From Elusimicrobiota bacterium (GTDB lineage: Bacteria > Elusimicrobiota > Elusimicrobia > FEN-1173): a stretch of DNA of 64,000 nt. Made by a program: the position numbers and the translations under genes. Below, one piece after another: positions 29,852-39,134 of the stretch. The stretch covers positions 113,185 through 177,184 of the forward strand of contig JADKCG010000003.1 of assembly GCA_016714745.1 (NCBI GenBank), given 5' to 3'. The notes beneath the pieces are model-generated. The model worked only from the letters and a program-made list of their open reading frames with translations, was not told where the DNA came from and did no database searches. The first letter of the stretch is position 1, and each line of letters begins with the position of its first letter.

Positions 29852-30157
29852 TCACCCCTTCTTGAAGATGGCGATGTTGGTCTGGATGAGCTTCTGAATG
29901 ATTGCTCGTATCTTGGCGTAGTTGGAAATCAGGTGTTTCATTTCCGCGAGCCTGTTCCTCGGGATGTAGACAATCTGCGTTTTTTGCCCACCGTCTTTGT
30001 AAGTCAAACGGTAAGCCATGGTTCCGGACTTCCTCTTGCAAATGCAATGAGCCCGCCTACAAACGCCGCAGACCCCGGTGATGGAACCCTTGATAAAGCC
30101 GTTGGTTGCCGCCAGGTGCTCCATTAATCTTTTCCGTTGGTTGATGGGATTTCTCAT
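29852..30157 (-). CDS. DUF6788-like small protein carried by the IS element
   Basis: A 101-aa protein with a cysteine cluster VCGVCRRAHCICKRKSG, then AYRLTYKDGGQKTQIVYIPRNR and a basic helical tail (YAKIRAIIQKLIQTN). This matches the DUF6788 pattern of small proteins often encoded beside transposases. It lies inside the terminal repeats and is transcribed away from the transposase. A role as accessory or DNA-binding factor of transposition is plausible but unproven. Confidence 0.62.
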   Translation of the reverse strand: MRNPINQRKRLMEHLAATNGFIKGSITGVCGVCRRAHCICKRKSGTMAYRLTYKDGGQKTQIVYIPRNRLAEMKHLISNYAKIRAIIQKLIQTNIAIFKKG

Positions 30158-30181
30158 GGCTACTCCTTCTTGTTTATTAAG

Positions 30182-30198
30182 GATGTATAATATACATC
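30182..30198. promoter_or_regulatory. 17-bp palindrome between the two IS genes
   Basis: GATGTATAATATACATC is a perfect palindrome around a central A and contains TATAAT-like sequence on both strands. It lies between the divergent DUF6788-like and transposase genes and is likely an operator or shared promoter. The transposase ATG at 30238 has a separate AAGGAGG site. Confidence 0.5.
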
Positions 30199-30237
30199 TA
30201 TTACAACAAGGATGCTTGCAAACAAGGAGGCCTTTTC

Positions 30238-31688
30238 ATGTCAAACGGACCGGGCGGCGGATGGGCGGCGGAAGAAATGGCACGGGCGGATTTGGGTGAT
30301 AAGAGGCTTAAAGACCGGCTGATATCGATATGCGACCGATTCTCGGAATCACCGGAAAGCCCCATCAACCAGGCCTGCGAAGACTGGGCGGAAACGAAAG
30401 CGGCCTACCGGTTTTTCAACAATCAAGACGTCGAGCCCGACGCCATCCTTGAAGCCCACCGGCGAAAGACAGCTGAACGTATAAAACCTCACAAGACGGT
30501 CCTCGCAATTCAGGACACGAGTTATTTCATCTATACCCCCCATACCGAAACTAAAGGCTTGGGAACGATATCGCGCAAAGAAAGGGAAGAATGTTGAAAA
30601 CATTCTTTCCAAAGGACTGGTCATGCATACGTGTCTGGGCGTGACAACCGATGGCTACCATTAGGCTTCTGGATCAGAAGGTATTTGCACGCAAGCTTCG
30701 CACGGCGGAACGGCGGCGACTGGACAAGTCCAATCTGACCCCCATCGAAGAGAAAGAGAGTTTCCGATGGCTTGAATCACTGGAGAAGACGAAAGCGATA
30801 ACGGGGAACCGGGTGGTCACTGTTTGTGACCGCGAGGCCGACATACGGCCTCTTTGAGTTGAGCCACCGCCTCCAATCCCCGTTGCTGGTCCGGGCCAAG
30901 GTGGATCGTCCCATCAACAAGAAGTCCAGGTATGCGGAGAAGGATGCCGTAAAGCTTTGGAATTTCATGAACGACAGTCCGGTATCAGGAACTCTCACCA
31001 TGGAGATTCCAAAACGGAAAGCGACGGCGCATGCCAAAGAGAGGAACGCGCGAACGGCCATTCTGACCGTCAAGTTCGGAGCTTTTCTTTTGAACCCATC
31101 CCGAAACGACATCAAACACCGCACGACTGATCTTCCGGATATACCGCTGAATGCCGTTTACGCCTATGAAGCCGATCCGCCAGAGAATGAAGAACCTGTC
31201 GAATGGATGTTACTGACCGACCTCACATTTCCAACTTTCAAGAAGCTTGCGAGAAGGTGCGGTGGTATTGTCTGCGGTGGAGAATCGAAATGTTTTTCAA
31301 AGTTCTGAAGTCCGGGTTTAGGGTCGAGGATTGCCGGCTCGCGACAGCCGATCGACTGATGCGTTATCTCTCCGTTATGAGCGTTGTCGCCTGGCGGCTC
31401 TTTATGATCACGCTGATTTCAAGAACGGACCCCGACGCCCCATGCACGACCCTGCTTTCCGACCTCGAATGGAAAGTCCTGTTTCAAAAGATCAATAAGG
31501 GAAAGCCTCTACCGAAAAAGGCTCCCACCACCGGCGATATCGTTGTATGGATCGCCCGGCTCGGCGGTTTCTTGGCACGTAAATCCGACGGCATGCCAGG
31601 AACTTTAACTCTCTGGAGGGGATGGAAACGATTGACGGATCTTACCGAAGGGTGGGAACTCGCCTTGAAGGCTCAGATATGTGGGTAA
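30238..31688 (+). pseudogene. IS4-family DDE transposase, frameshifted
   Basis: The frame starts MSNGPGGGWAAEEMARADLGDKR, typical of the Tn5/IS4 N-terminal DNA-binding region. It continues through AYRFFNNQDVEPDAIL and the first catalytic Asp (LAIQDTSYF). Frame changes occur near 30.59, 30.85 and 31.25 kb. The second Asp (VVTVCDREADI) and the Glu region (WRIEMFFKVLKSGFRVE) are all still readable, as is the C-terminal dimerisation segment. The element is thus recently inactivated, or the shifts are sequencing errors. Confidence 0.8.
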
Positions 31689-31695
31689 TAGAAAG

Positions 31696-31735
31696 CTCAC
31701 AGATCCGTACGTGAATCTCTCGATTCATACGGCTC
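31696..31735 (-). ncRNA. Group II intron domain V
   Basis: The minus strand forms the catalytic hairpin. It has the AGC triad in GAGCCGTATG, an upper stem GAATC/GATTC closed by a GAGA tetraloop, a two-base AC bulge and the return strand GTACGGATCTGTGAG. The last ten bases are the target duplicated by the IS insertion, so the domain stays complete on this side. Domain VI lies at 29777-29809 beyond the IS. Confidence 0.82.
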
Positions 31736-31742
31736 TTCCTGA

Positions 31743-33034
31743 TCAGACCGCATTCAATCGCCAATCCCAGTGTGCTAGGATAGCTCGCGTTCGAGCGATT
31801 TGTGTCAGCCACCGAAGTGTGTGGAGCAATCGCCTATGGCGTCGCTTGTATTTCCTCATGGCCCACTTCGCCAGTTGGACGTCAAGCTGGTGGAAGATCG
31901 GTCCTAATGCGGACCGGTGATACCGCCCAGAGTAATTGATCCATCCTCTCACCATCGGATTCACCATTTTGCAATGGCGTCCAGCGTCATCGGCGTTCGC
32001 ACGCCCAGCCGCCAGCTCCGGATGGTGTAACGAATACGCTTCTGGGCTTTCGGACTTACCGCCGGCGTGAAGCCCACAAAGACATTTCCTTGCCGTTCGT
32101 TGCGCACGCGTCGCGCTCGGAACTCATACCCAAGGAATGTGAACTTTGTATGAGGAGAGTCCCCTTTCCGGTTGTCGTCCTTACAGTAGACGATCTTCGT
32201 CTTCTCCGGATGGAGAATCAATCCCCATTGTTCCAGCCGTCGCCGTATCCGTTCCAGAACGTATCTCGCCTGTTTCTCCGTGGCGCAATGAACGATCATA
32301 TCGTCCGCGTATCGTTCAAACGGTAGACGGCCGAACTCTTCCCGCATCCACACGTCAAACGCATGATGCAGGTAGAGGTTCGCCAAGAGCGGCGAGACGA
32401 CTCCACCTTGCGGTGTGCCTTTCTCTCGCATCTCCCGTTTCCCGTCCGCCGTTTCCAGCGGCGCTTTGAGCCATCGTTCCACATACAGAAGAATCCATTT
32501 CTCCTCCGTATATTTCCCAACCAGCTCAAGCGTCTTCGCGTGATCGATCGTGTCGAAGAATCCCCGGATGTCCAAATCAATCACCCAGTCATACCTCCAA
32601 CACATCGCCCGTGCCTTGCCCACGGCTTCCACAGCCGATTTGTTCGGTCGATACCCATAGGAGTCCTCGTGAAAGTGCGGTTCCACTTTCGGTTCCAGAA
32701 CCATCGTGGCCACCATCTGCGCCACACGGTCGGAAACCGTCGGTATCCCCAACACGCGAGTCTTCCCGCCCTCTTTAGGTATCTCGCACTTCTTGACCGC
32801 AGGCGGAAAGTAGCTCCCCGATGACATCCGGTTCCAGATCTTATAGAGGTTGTCCTTGAGGTTTCCCCCAAAGGCCTCGATCGTCTGGCCGTCTATCCCG
32901 GGGCCTCCGCCCTTCGCCTTCACTCGTTTCCACGCGTCCATCACTGTCCACTTCGCGATGTCATACGGCTTCGTCTTGTCGATGCATTCCTCCCACTCTC
33001 GTGGTTGACACTTCTCCTTGACGGACCAGGGCAC
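31743..33034 (-). CDS. Group II intron reverse transcriptase/maturase (one frameshift)
   Basis: It begins with GTG 33034. The reverse transcriptase domain holds GGGPGIDGQTIEAF, RVLGIPTVSDRVAQ, GYRPNKSAVEA, DLDIRGFFDTIDH, TPQGGVVSPLLANLYLH and the active site FERYADDMIVHC. The maturase/thumb part continues after a shift at the A run near 31965: NPMVRGWINYSGRYHRS, WAMRKYKRR and AHWDWRL. Adding one A rejoins AIAKMVNPMVRGW. No HNH endonuclease domain is seen, so homing would be endonuclease-independent. Confidence 0.85.
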
Positions 33035-33479
33035 TCCCTTCGCTCCACGCCTTTGTCGGGCGCTTCCTTGCTACTACGGAGTGCTCCGCCCCTGCTGTCC
33101 CCATCGGTATTTCCCACTTGCTTTTTAGCTTTCGTGGTTTTCCTTCTCATGGAACAGCAGGTTCCCACGTTCCGTATTCCAGCCCAGACAGAGGTCATGC
33201 CGCCTCTACGCCGGATGCCGCATGGCCCATACGCACGCTCCCGCCATGCTCGTCCCAGAGTTCACGTCCAGGCTCTGGTTTCGACATCGTCCCTCTTGAT
33301 TTCGACGCTTGTTCAGCGGTTTGCTTTCGCTCATCTCCCCTGCCCTCACCTCTCCTTGACGCTCACGACCAGGTCTTTTGGACCAAGCCACTCAAGGCGG
33401 GTTTGACGTCTGCTCGTGCAAGCCGACGCCGAGGGGCCTGCCCTCATCAGGAATACAGTTGTTACTTCTCGTGGCACAC

Positions 33480-33651
33480 GGACATTTTCGAAGAACTAAA
33501 GCGAGAGGTCAGTTCTCTTGCGACAACGTGCAGTCAGCTCATTTCCAAAGGAATGATTTGGAGCCCGAACCACGGTGATACGGCGTTCACGGTTCTACTC
33601 TTTGATTCATTTATGCGAAGGATCATGCCTGGCAATGACTGGAGAATCTGA
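33480..33651 (+). pseudogene. Right exon remnant of the AAA-ATPase gene
   Basis: Directly after the intron boundary the plus strand encodes DIFEELKREV, CSQLISKGMIWSPNHGDTAF and FMRRIMPGNDW, then a stop at 33651. This is the C-terminus of a known type of bacterial ATP-binding protein (LI-KGMI-SP--GD-AFTVPLF). Only about 57 codons remain on this side. 33652-33717 holds no gene. Confidence 0.7.
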
Positions 33652-33717
33652 TTTTTCTCATCACGGCCCACCATCCTCATCCGGCCCGTCGGGCCGGGGG
33701 CCTCTTTTGGCAGGGGG

Positions 33718-34413
33718 TCATTCCGGGTCATCCTCGAACTTGTAGCCGATGTTTCGCAACGACAGGATTTTAGCGCCCTCTTTGCCCAGTTTGGCGCGCA
33801 AGCGAGCGATGGTGGTGTCCATCGTTCGGCTGGTGTCGATGTAGGGCCCGCCCCAAACCGCTTCCGTCAAAAAGTCCCGGGAAAGAACCCGCCCGCGCTT
33901 TTGCAAGAACAGCTGAAGCAGGTCAAATTCTTTCCCCCGTAAATCCACCGATTCAGACCCGATCGTCACCGACCGTTTCGACGCGTCCAACACCAGTTTG
34001 CCGGAACGAAACACAGGATCCGCGCTCGTTTCCGTCGCATATTTCCGCAGGGCCGTCCGCACCCGAGCCACCAGTTCCCGTGGACGCAAACCCCGCTTGT
34101 GCATGTAGTCGTCGGCCCCCATCTCCAACCCCAACACGATGTCCGATTCCCGCCCTTTGACGGTCAACATAATCACCGGAATCTGTCGCGTTTTGGGATC
34201 CGATTTGAGGATTTTGCACACATCCACGCCGTCTTTCCCAGGCAAGTTCCAGTCCAACAAAATGAGGTCGGGAAGGGTGTCCGCGGCCGCCTTGATGGCC
34301 GAAGGCCCGGTGTCCGCCACGGACACGGCGAAATTTTCTGTCGTCAAAATATCGCGGATCAACTGAACAAAATCCGGTTCATCATCCACCACCAGGATGC
34401 GCGTCGCGGCCAT
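33718..34413 (-). CDS. OmpR-family response regulator, probably of cassette A
   Basis: A 231-aa regulator from ATG 34413. The receiver domain has acidic pocket VVDDEPDF, phospho-acceptor Asp in LLDWNLPGKDGVDVC, Thr in MLTVKGRES, and KRGLRPRELVARVRTALRK in place of the usual KPF segment. The winged-helix output domain ends ARLRAKLGKEG...NIGYKFEDDPE. It is very close to the regulators of cassettes B and C, including DWNLPGKDG and GADDY. Those follow their kinase directly; this one is inverted and 6 kb away. It begins 5 nt after the end of the DUF4143 ATPase gene on the same strand. Confidence 0.88.
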   Translation of the reverse strand: MAATRILVVDDEPDFVQLIRDILTTENFAVSVADTGPSAIKAAADTLPDLILLDWNLPGKDGVDVCKILKSDPKTRQIPVIMLTVKGRESDIVLGLEMGADDYMHKRGLRPRELVARVRTALRKYATETSADPVFRSGKLVLDASKRSVTIGSESVDLRGKEFDLLQLFLQKRGRVLSRDFLTEAVWGGPYIDTSRTMDTTIARLRAKLGKEGAKILSLRNIGYKFEDDPE

Positions 34414-34418
34414 GGCGG

Positions 34419-35579
34419 TTAACTCCCCGTGGGCCACAAAGTTCGGGTGGCCAATAGTTCCACAAAACGCAGGTAAGGCATAACCTCGATTCCATCGGCC
34501 AAGCGAAGTTCCGGACCGTCGGGGTAAACAAGGATGCGACGGGTGAGCCCCCCCAACTCCCGAATGGCTCTTAAACCGCGGCACCAGGAATCATGAAAGG
34601 ATTCGCCCGATTTAACTTCCACCGCCACCTTCGCCTCCCCCCGCGTGAGGACAAAATCCACCTCCGTCCCCACCGCCGAGGCCGGTTGCCAATAGCCCAT
34701 TCGGTCATACGCCCCTTCGTAGTCCCGATAGGCACGAAGGGTCTGAGCCACCAGTCCCTCGAAAAGAGCGCCCCGCTCCTCGGGGGTGACCGGCCCAAGA
34801 CGTTGTTTCATGGCCCTCACCAGACCCGGATCGCACCAATACCATTTCGGAGACCGTCGTTCTCTTAACCGCAATTTGGCCTCAAAGGCCGGAACACGGA
34901 AACAAAGAAGCGTCTCTTCCAAAATGGTCAGGTAATCGCCCACCGTATTGCGGGCGACGCCCGCCTCACGCGCGACATTGGACGCGTTGAGGGTTTGGCC
35001 GTGGAGGAGCGCCGCCACGGGAAGGAATCGAGCAAACCCCGAGAGATTTCGAACCAGCGCTTCCGCTTGTATCTCCGCTTGAAGGTAAAGCTGTGTATAG
35101 GCCTCGAGGCTCGCAATCCGATCCGTTGACCCCCACACCACGGGAAGCATCCCAGTTGAAAAAACGTCTTCTAGATGGAAGGCCCCTTTGACCTCTTCCG
35201 GGACAAATGGGTGCATGTGCTTTATCAGGGCTCGTCCCGCCAGCAGGTTCACCCCGGCACGATATAGTTTTCGGGCGCTGGACCCGCATAGGACAAACCG
35301 CCGTCCTTCCGATTCAATCGAGCGGTGAACCTCATTCAAGAGATTCGGGAGACGCTGAACCTCGTCCACGACCACCCACTTATCCTTAGGAAGGCTCCGA
35401 AGCTGATCGACAAAGGTTTCCGGTCGAGCCACCAGCCTTTGAAACAGGCTCTCATTCAGTAGATTCACCCAATGAGCATCCGAAAAATGCTCCTTCAACC
35501 AAGTGCTTTTCCCGGTCCCACGGGGGCCGAGCAAAAAAAAACTCTGTTCCGGCCTTTTGATGATCTGTTTGAACGTCAT
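34419..35579 (-). CDS. AAA ATPase with C-terminal DUF4143 domain
   Basis: A 386-aa protein. P-loop FLLGPRGTGKSTWL lies near residue 16, Walker B KWVVVDEVQRLPNLL near 68 and an Arg/sensor region RFVLCGSSARKL follows. The winged-helix segment reads NASNVAREAGVARNTVGDYL. The C-terminal DUF4143 region holds VGTEVDFVLTRGEAKVAVEVKSG, a nuclease-like Asp...Glu-x-Lys. Functions are unknown; the family is often laterally transferred. The 159 bp upstream are AT-rich and likely hold its promoter. Confidence 0.88.
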   Translation of the reverse strand: MTFKQIIKRPEQSFFLLGPRGTGKSTWLKEHFSDAHWVNLLNESLFQRLVARPETFVDQLRSLPKDKWVVVDEVQRLPNLLNEVHRSIESEGRRFVLCGSSARKLYRAGVNLLAGRALIKHMHPFVPEEVKGAFHLEDVFSTGMLPVVWGSTDRIASLEAYTQLYLQAEIQAEALVRNLSGFARFLPVAALLHGQTLNASNVAREAGVARNTVGDYLTILEETLLCFRVPAFEAKLRLRERRSPKWYWCDPGLVRAMKQRLGPVTPEERGALFEGLVAQTLRAYRDYEGAYDRMGYWQPASAVGTEVDFVLTRGEAKVAVEVKSGESFHDSWCRGLRAIRELGGLTRRILVYPDGPELRLADGIEVMPYLRFVELLATRTLWPTGS

Positions 35580-35738
35580 TCGCCTAGCATAGCATAAAAT
35601 AACGTCGTAATTTTGCCTTATGGTATGCGCATTACATCTGAGACAGCGCGGTAAAAATTCGGCAACAAAGTTGATCCTCGTGACACAAGGTCTCTCCGGC
35701 CAAATGGCCCCCGCGCACGTTCTCCCTGGGACGATTTC

Positions 35739-36601
35739 CTAGATCGCCTGTGGGACAGCCGTTTCGTAGAGAGAACTTACCAGTCCTCGGTGAACGCCTT
35801 CGACGGCCTCCCGCCGGAGTTTAAGCGTGCGCGTCAGTTCCCCCCGTTCCAGGCTGAACAGGCGGTCCAACACCACACAGCGGCGCACCCGCTCGTGGTC
35901 CGCTAATGTTTCGTTCATCTTTTTGAGGTTATCCTCGAACGACGTTTTTTGTTCCGCCGTCATCCCGCCGTCGTAACACACGATCGCCGCCAGGTGCGCC
36001 CGACCTTCCCCCACGACCATCGACTGTTCCGCTCCCAGGTATTTCACCAGTTTCTGTTCGATGGCCGCCGGGGCGATCTTTCGGCCAGTGGACGTCTTGA
36101 TCAGGTCTCCCTTGCCACCCACTAATCGCAAATAGCCCTCTTCGTCCAGTTTCCCCACGTCTCCCGTGCTCAGGTATTTGCCCGACGTCAGGTTTGTCTG
36201 CGTTGCCTGGTTTTCATACCCCCCGAACACCGCCGGGCCGTCCACTTCGATCTCGCCTCCCTCCACGTTCAGGTTGTTCGACATTAGCGGGCGCCCCACC
36301 GTGCCGATCTTGTAGTCATTCAGGCGGTTCAGGCTGAGCGGCACCGCGTGGTTCCGGAGGTCAGAACGTAGCTCGCCGGGCTGTCGGCGGTGACTGGTAA
36401 TGGGTTTTGCGCGTTCGTTTGGCCGGCCATTTCCCGTTCCAACGTGGCCCAGCCCATGAAAGGCTCATAGAGATCGTAACACCGTTCCAAGCACACGGCC
36501 AATTTGATGGATGAAAGTAACCCCCGCACCTGTCCCTCCGGGACATCCTCTCCCAAGGGGAGAGGAACGCCTTGTTCTGTTCCGCTCAGCTTGACCGCCA
36601 T
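35739..36601 (-). pseudogene. Disabled 3' part of an AMP-dependent acyl ligase (copy 2)
   Basis: This continues the ligase that begins inside the gene at 36605-39055, in the same frame, after a single TGA (36607-36605). In copy 1 the same codon is CGA. It reads AMAVKLSGTEQG, then a stretch resembling a dispersed CTCTCCC/GGGGAGAGG repeat (VPLPLGEDVPEG), then SYVLTSGTT. There the frame shifts and jumps to NDYKIGTVGRPLMSNN, GKYLSTGDVGKLDEEGYLRL, KTSTGRKIAPAAIEQKLVKY and KLRREAVEGVHRG. About 200 residues of the adenylation core are absent, so it cannot work as a ligase. Confidence 0.78.
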
Positions 36602-36604
36602 CGC

Positions 36605-39055
36605 TCAATCCGACACAAACAGTGCCCGGGGGCGGGTCTCCTCGATCACGCGTAACATATCTTCCCAGGCCATATGAGGTTCAATCCCCACCACCACAAG
36701 CCCCCGGCACAACGCCGCCTTGTCGATCAGTTCCCATTCCACGGACGTGGGCAAGATCACCGCCACCTTGTCCCCTGGCTGAAGACCGTGCTGTTCCATC
36801 ACACCGGCCAACTGGGTGACCTTTGCCCAGAAATCCTCCCAAGAGGTGCATATCCAATTTCCATGGACCTTGTGCCAGAAAGCGGTGGTTAGAGAATTTG
36901 TTTGAGCGTGTCTTAAAAGAGCCTCGGGGATACTTCCCTTTGGTTTTTCCATCAAGCTCAGGGGGGTCGAAGTCGGTTTGAAGATCACCATCATTTGATC
37001 GTTTTTTTTAGGATACATGAAGTAACCGAAAAACAGTTTAAACAACAGGGAAGGATATTTTATGAAGAGAGAGAGTCGCGGTTTCTCAAAAGCGATATCG
37101 AAGTCGTTTCCACCCGCTTGTAGGAGGGATTGGATAAACGCCCAAGACGTACCGGGTTGCCAGGAGTCGACAAAGTAACGGGAAGTCGATGAAATGGGTA
37201 CCAGCCCGGCCTTTCGACATTGATCCACCAGCCCATCGTAAGAAAAGACTTGAACATGGTAGGGCACATGCAAGGTGTGCAAATACTCTTCTGATTTTGA
37301 CAACACAACGCCGTCCGCGTTGGGCGTTTGAAGACACAATCGACCCGTGGACTTCAGCAAGCTCGCCATGCGTGACACAAAAGCGCCGGGATTGACATCA
37401 TGCTCAATGACATCCATCCCAATGACCCAATCGTATTTTTGTTCAAGAACCGAAGGGGCTTGATACCGTTCCACGTGGGGGTCAAAACCAAATCCATTCA
37501 TATACCCGCGCTCTTTAAGATATTCCAAAAACAGGCCTTGGCCGCATCCATAATCCAGAATTCGATCATCCTTTTTAAGACCAGCCCGCACCAGTCGTTT
37601 CAGGAAAATCCCGTACCAGACCCGGTTAAAAAAATTCAATCTGGCGTTGTGGAGGGGGTAGCCTTTGTAATAAACAGCCAAATCCTTAACTTTTTCTGTG
37701 TTGAGAGACCCGCAATGGGAACAGCGCCAGACCTGGAACTTCTGGTCCCTAAATTGCCGGACATTGCATCGAACGAACTGGGTTTCCACAGGCCGGTCTT
37801 TTTCCCCGCAAACAGAACACGGATTTTTTACAGCGGTCGGTGCGGGGGCGTGGTCCTGTCTCTCATAAACCTTAAGCAATTTTGTCACGACCTGCTCCGA
37901 AGTCTCAAATGAAAATCGCCTGAAGCCGGCCTCTCCCATCAGTCGGCGTCGCACAGGGTTGTCGTAGAGGATGACAAGCTTATCGGCCAAATCCGATGCT
38001 GAATCTGGATTCACGATGTAACCGGTGACTCCGTCCTCCACGAGTTCGTGAGCGGAAACGATGCGGTTGGTCACGATGACCGGGCGGCGAAATCGGATGG
38101 CCTCCAGGGCGACCATCCCTTGGGTTTCCACCAGAGAGGGCAAGACGAAAACGTCCGCGGACGCGTAGAGAGTTGGAAGTTTTTCATGCCGCACATGGCC
38201 CAAGAAAGACACTTTTTCCAATAGTCCCAATGATTGAACGTGTCGGCGCAATTCCCCTTCCTGAAACCCCCTGCCCGCGAGCCAAAGCTCCGCGTCGGGC
38301 CTTCGGTCAAGGAGAAGGCGAAAAGATTGGAGGAGGTAGCCCACATTTTTTTCAGGCTCTAACCGCCCGGCATAAAAAACAACAAATTTGTGCGGTTGAT
38401 TTGAAGCGGAAACATCTTCCCCATCGAAATCAATGGGGTTTGATAAAAAAGTCACCTGAGCTTGAGGGTGGACAGTTTTCATTTGGGCCATTTGTTTCGA
38501 TGAAACACAAATAATATCGTCAAAGCGGTTTCCTGTCTTTTGCAAAATGCGTTTGAACAGACCTCGCAGGGGTCGCAATAAAACCGGCTGAGTCAGATGA
38601 TCCACCGTCATATGAGCCGTATAGACTGTGCGGATCGACAAAGATCGGGCCACATTAAGGACGCGGAGCATCATGAAACTTATGTAATGGAAGTGAACAC
38701 GCACCACATTGTTTTCTGTGAGGATGCGACGGATGGCCCTTCCTGAAGGGAGAGCCTGATAATGTCCAAAGAGGGGAACGCTGAAGAATCGATACACTTT
38801 GACACCGTTCCATGTTTCCTCAGCGGGTTGTCCCGGGAGTCGAGTCGTGAGGACGACCACTCTGTGCCCGCGTCTTGCAAGTTCGGGGGCCACTTTCTGG
38901 ACGTGGACACCCACGCCGGTCGTGGCGGGAAGGAAATCGTCGGTTACCATGGCGATCACCGGCAAGGCAACCCTATTCGGCAACCTCTTGGATCCACCCT
39001 GCAAAAAGACAAAACGAGCGCTGTGCTCCTCTGTTAGAGAACCGGAATTCTTCAT
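36605..39055 (-). CDS. GT4 glycosyltransferase - SAM methyltransferase - partial AMP-ligase fusion
   Basis: ATG 39055 follows AAGGAG. Residues ~30-400 are a GT-B glycosyltransferase of family 4 (TTGVGVHVQKVAPELARRGH, VVFYAGRLEPEKNVGYLL, SLVETQGMVALEA). Residues ~420-700 are a methyltransferase with a four-Cys zinc-ribbon-like head (CSVCG, CSHCGSLN) and motif I RILDYGCGQGLFLEYL; the stand-alone protein at 51182 is its paralog. The last ~115 residues are the N-terminus of an acyl ligase (QLAGVMEQHGLQPGDKVAVI) ending at a premature TGA. A C6 run at the methyltransferase/ligase junction would, with one C less, give a stop and a fresh ATG (36952), so the second fusion may be accidental. It is divergent from the FG-GAP gene at 39220. 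Confidence 0.82.
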   Translation of the reverse strand: MKNSGSLTEEHSARFVFLQGGSKRLPNRVALPVIAMVTDDFLPATTGVGVHVQKVAPELARRGHRVVVLTTRLPGQPAEETWNGVKVYRFFSVPLFGHYQALPSGRAIRRILTENNVVRVHFHYISFMMLRVLNVARSLSIRTVYTAHMTVDHLTQPVLLRPLRGLFKRILQKTGNRFDDIICVSSKQMAQMKTVHPQAQVTFLSNPIDFDGEDVSASNQPHKFVVFYAGRLEPEKNVGYLLQSFRLLLDRRPDAELWLAGRGFQEGELRRHVQSLGLLEKVSFLGHVRHEKLPTLYASADVFVLPSLVETQGMVALEAIRFRRPVIVTNRIVSAHELVEDGVTGYIVNPDSASDLADKLVILYDNPVRRRLMGEAGFRRFSFETSEQVVTKLLKVYERQDHAPAPTAVKNPCSVCGEKDRPVETQFVRCNVRQFRDQKFQVWRCSHCGSLNTEKVKDLAVYYKGYPLHNARLNFFNRVWYGIFLKRLVRAGLKKDDRILDYGCGQGLFLEYLKERGYMNGFGFDPHVERYQAPSVLEQKYDWVIGMDVIEHDVNPGAFVSRMASLLKSTGRLCLQTPNADGVVLSKSEEYLHTLHVPYHVQVFSYDGLVDQCRKAGLVPISSTSRYFVDSWQPGTSWAFIQSLLQAGGNDFDIAFEKPRLSLFIKYPSLLFKLFFGYFMYPKKNDQMMVIFKPTSTPLSLMEKPKGSIPEALLRHAQTNSLTTAFWHKVHGNWICTSWEDFWAKVTQLAGVMEQHGLQPGDKVAVILPTSVEWELIDKAALCRGLVVVGIEPHMAWEDMLRVIEETRPRALFVSD

Positions 39056-39134
39056 GGTTTTCTCCTTTTCAGCAAGCCCCGACTGTTACGACTTGCTTAT
39101 ACTTTACACGGCCCACGTTTCCCGGCGGAGTCCA

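Larger units (their letters stand above)
29820..31695 (+). mobile_element. IS4-type insertion sequence with 17-bp terminal repeats
   Basis: The ends CTTTCTATTACCCACAT (29820-29836) and ATGTGGGTAATAGAAAG (31679-31695) are perfect inverted repeats. They are flanked by a 10-bp target duplication, CTCACAGATC (29810-29819 and 31696-31705). Length is 1876 bp. It carries a frameshifted DDE transposase gene and a divergent DUF6788-like gene. The target is the group II intron between domains V and VI. Confidence 0.85.
29777..33479 (-). mobile_element. Group II intron (minus strand), itself split by an IS element
   Basis: On the minus strand the 5' end is GTGTG (33479), matching the GUGYG consensus. 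It is followed by structured non-coding sequence, the maturase gene (33034-31743), domain V (31735-31696) and, after the inserted IS element, domain VI ending CTACTCGAC at 29777. Removing the IS leaves an intron of about 1.82 kb. Removing the intron rejoins an AAA-ATPase reading frame on the opposite strand. The intron lies antisense to that gene, so splicing could not rescue it. Confidence 0.75.

Noticed and set aside
32363..32824. Plus-strand frame opposite the intron maturase
   Set aside because: Shadow of a reverse transcriptase with all motifs on the minus strand.
33660..33717. Terminator after the regulator at 33718
   Set aside because: CCGGCCC...GGGCCGG is a good palindrome, but the loop is very short and no T tract follows on the minus strand.
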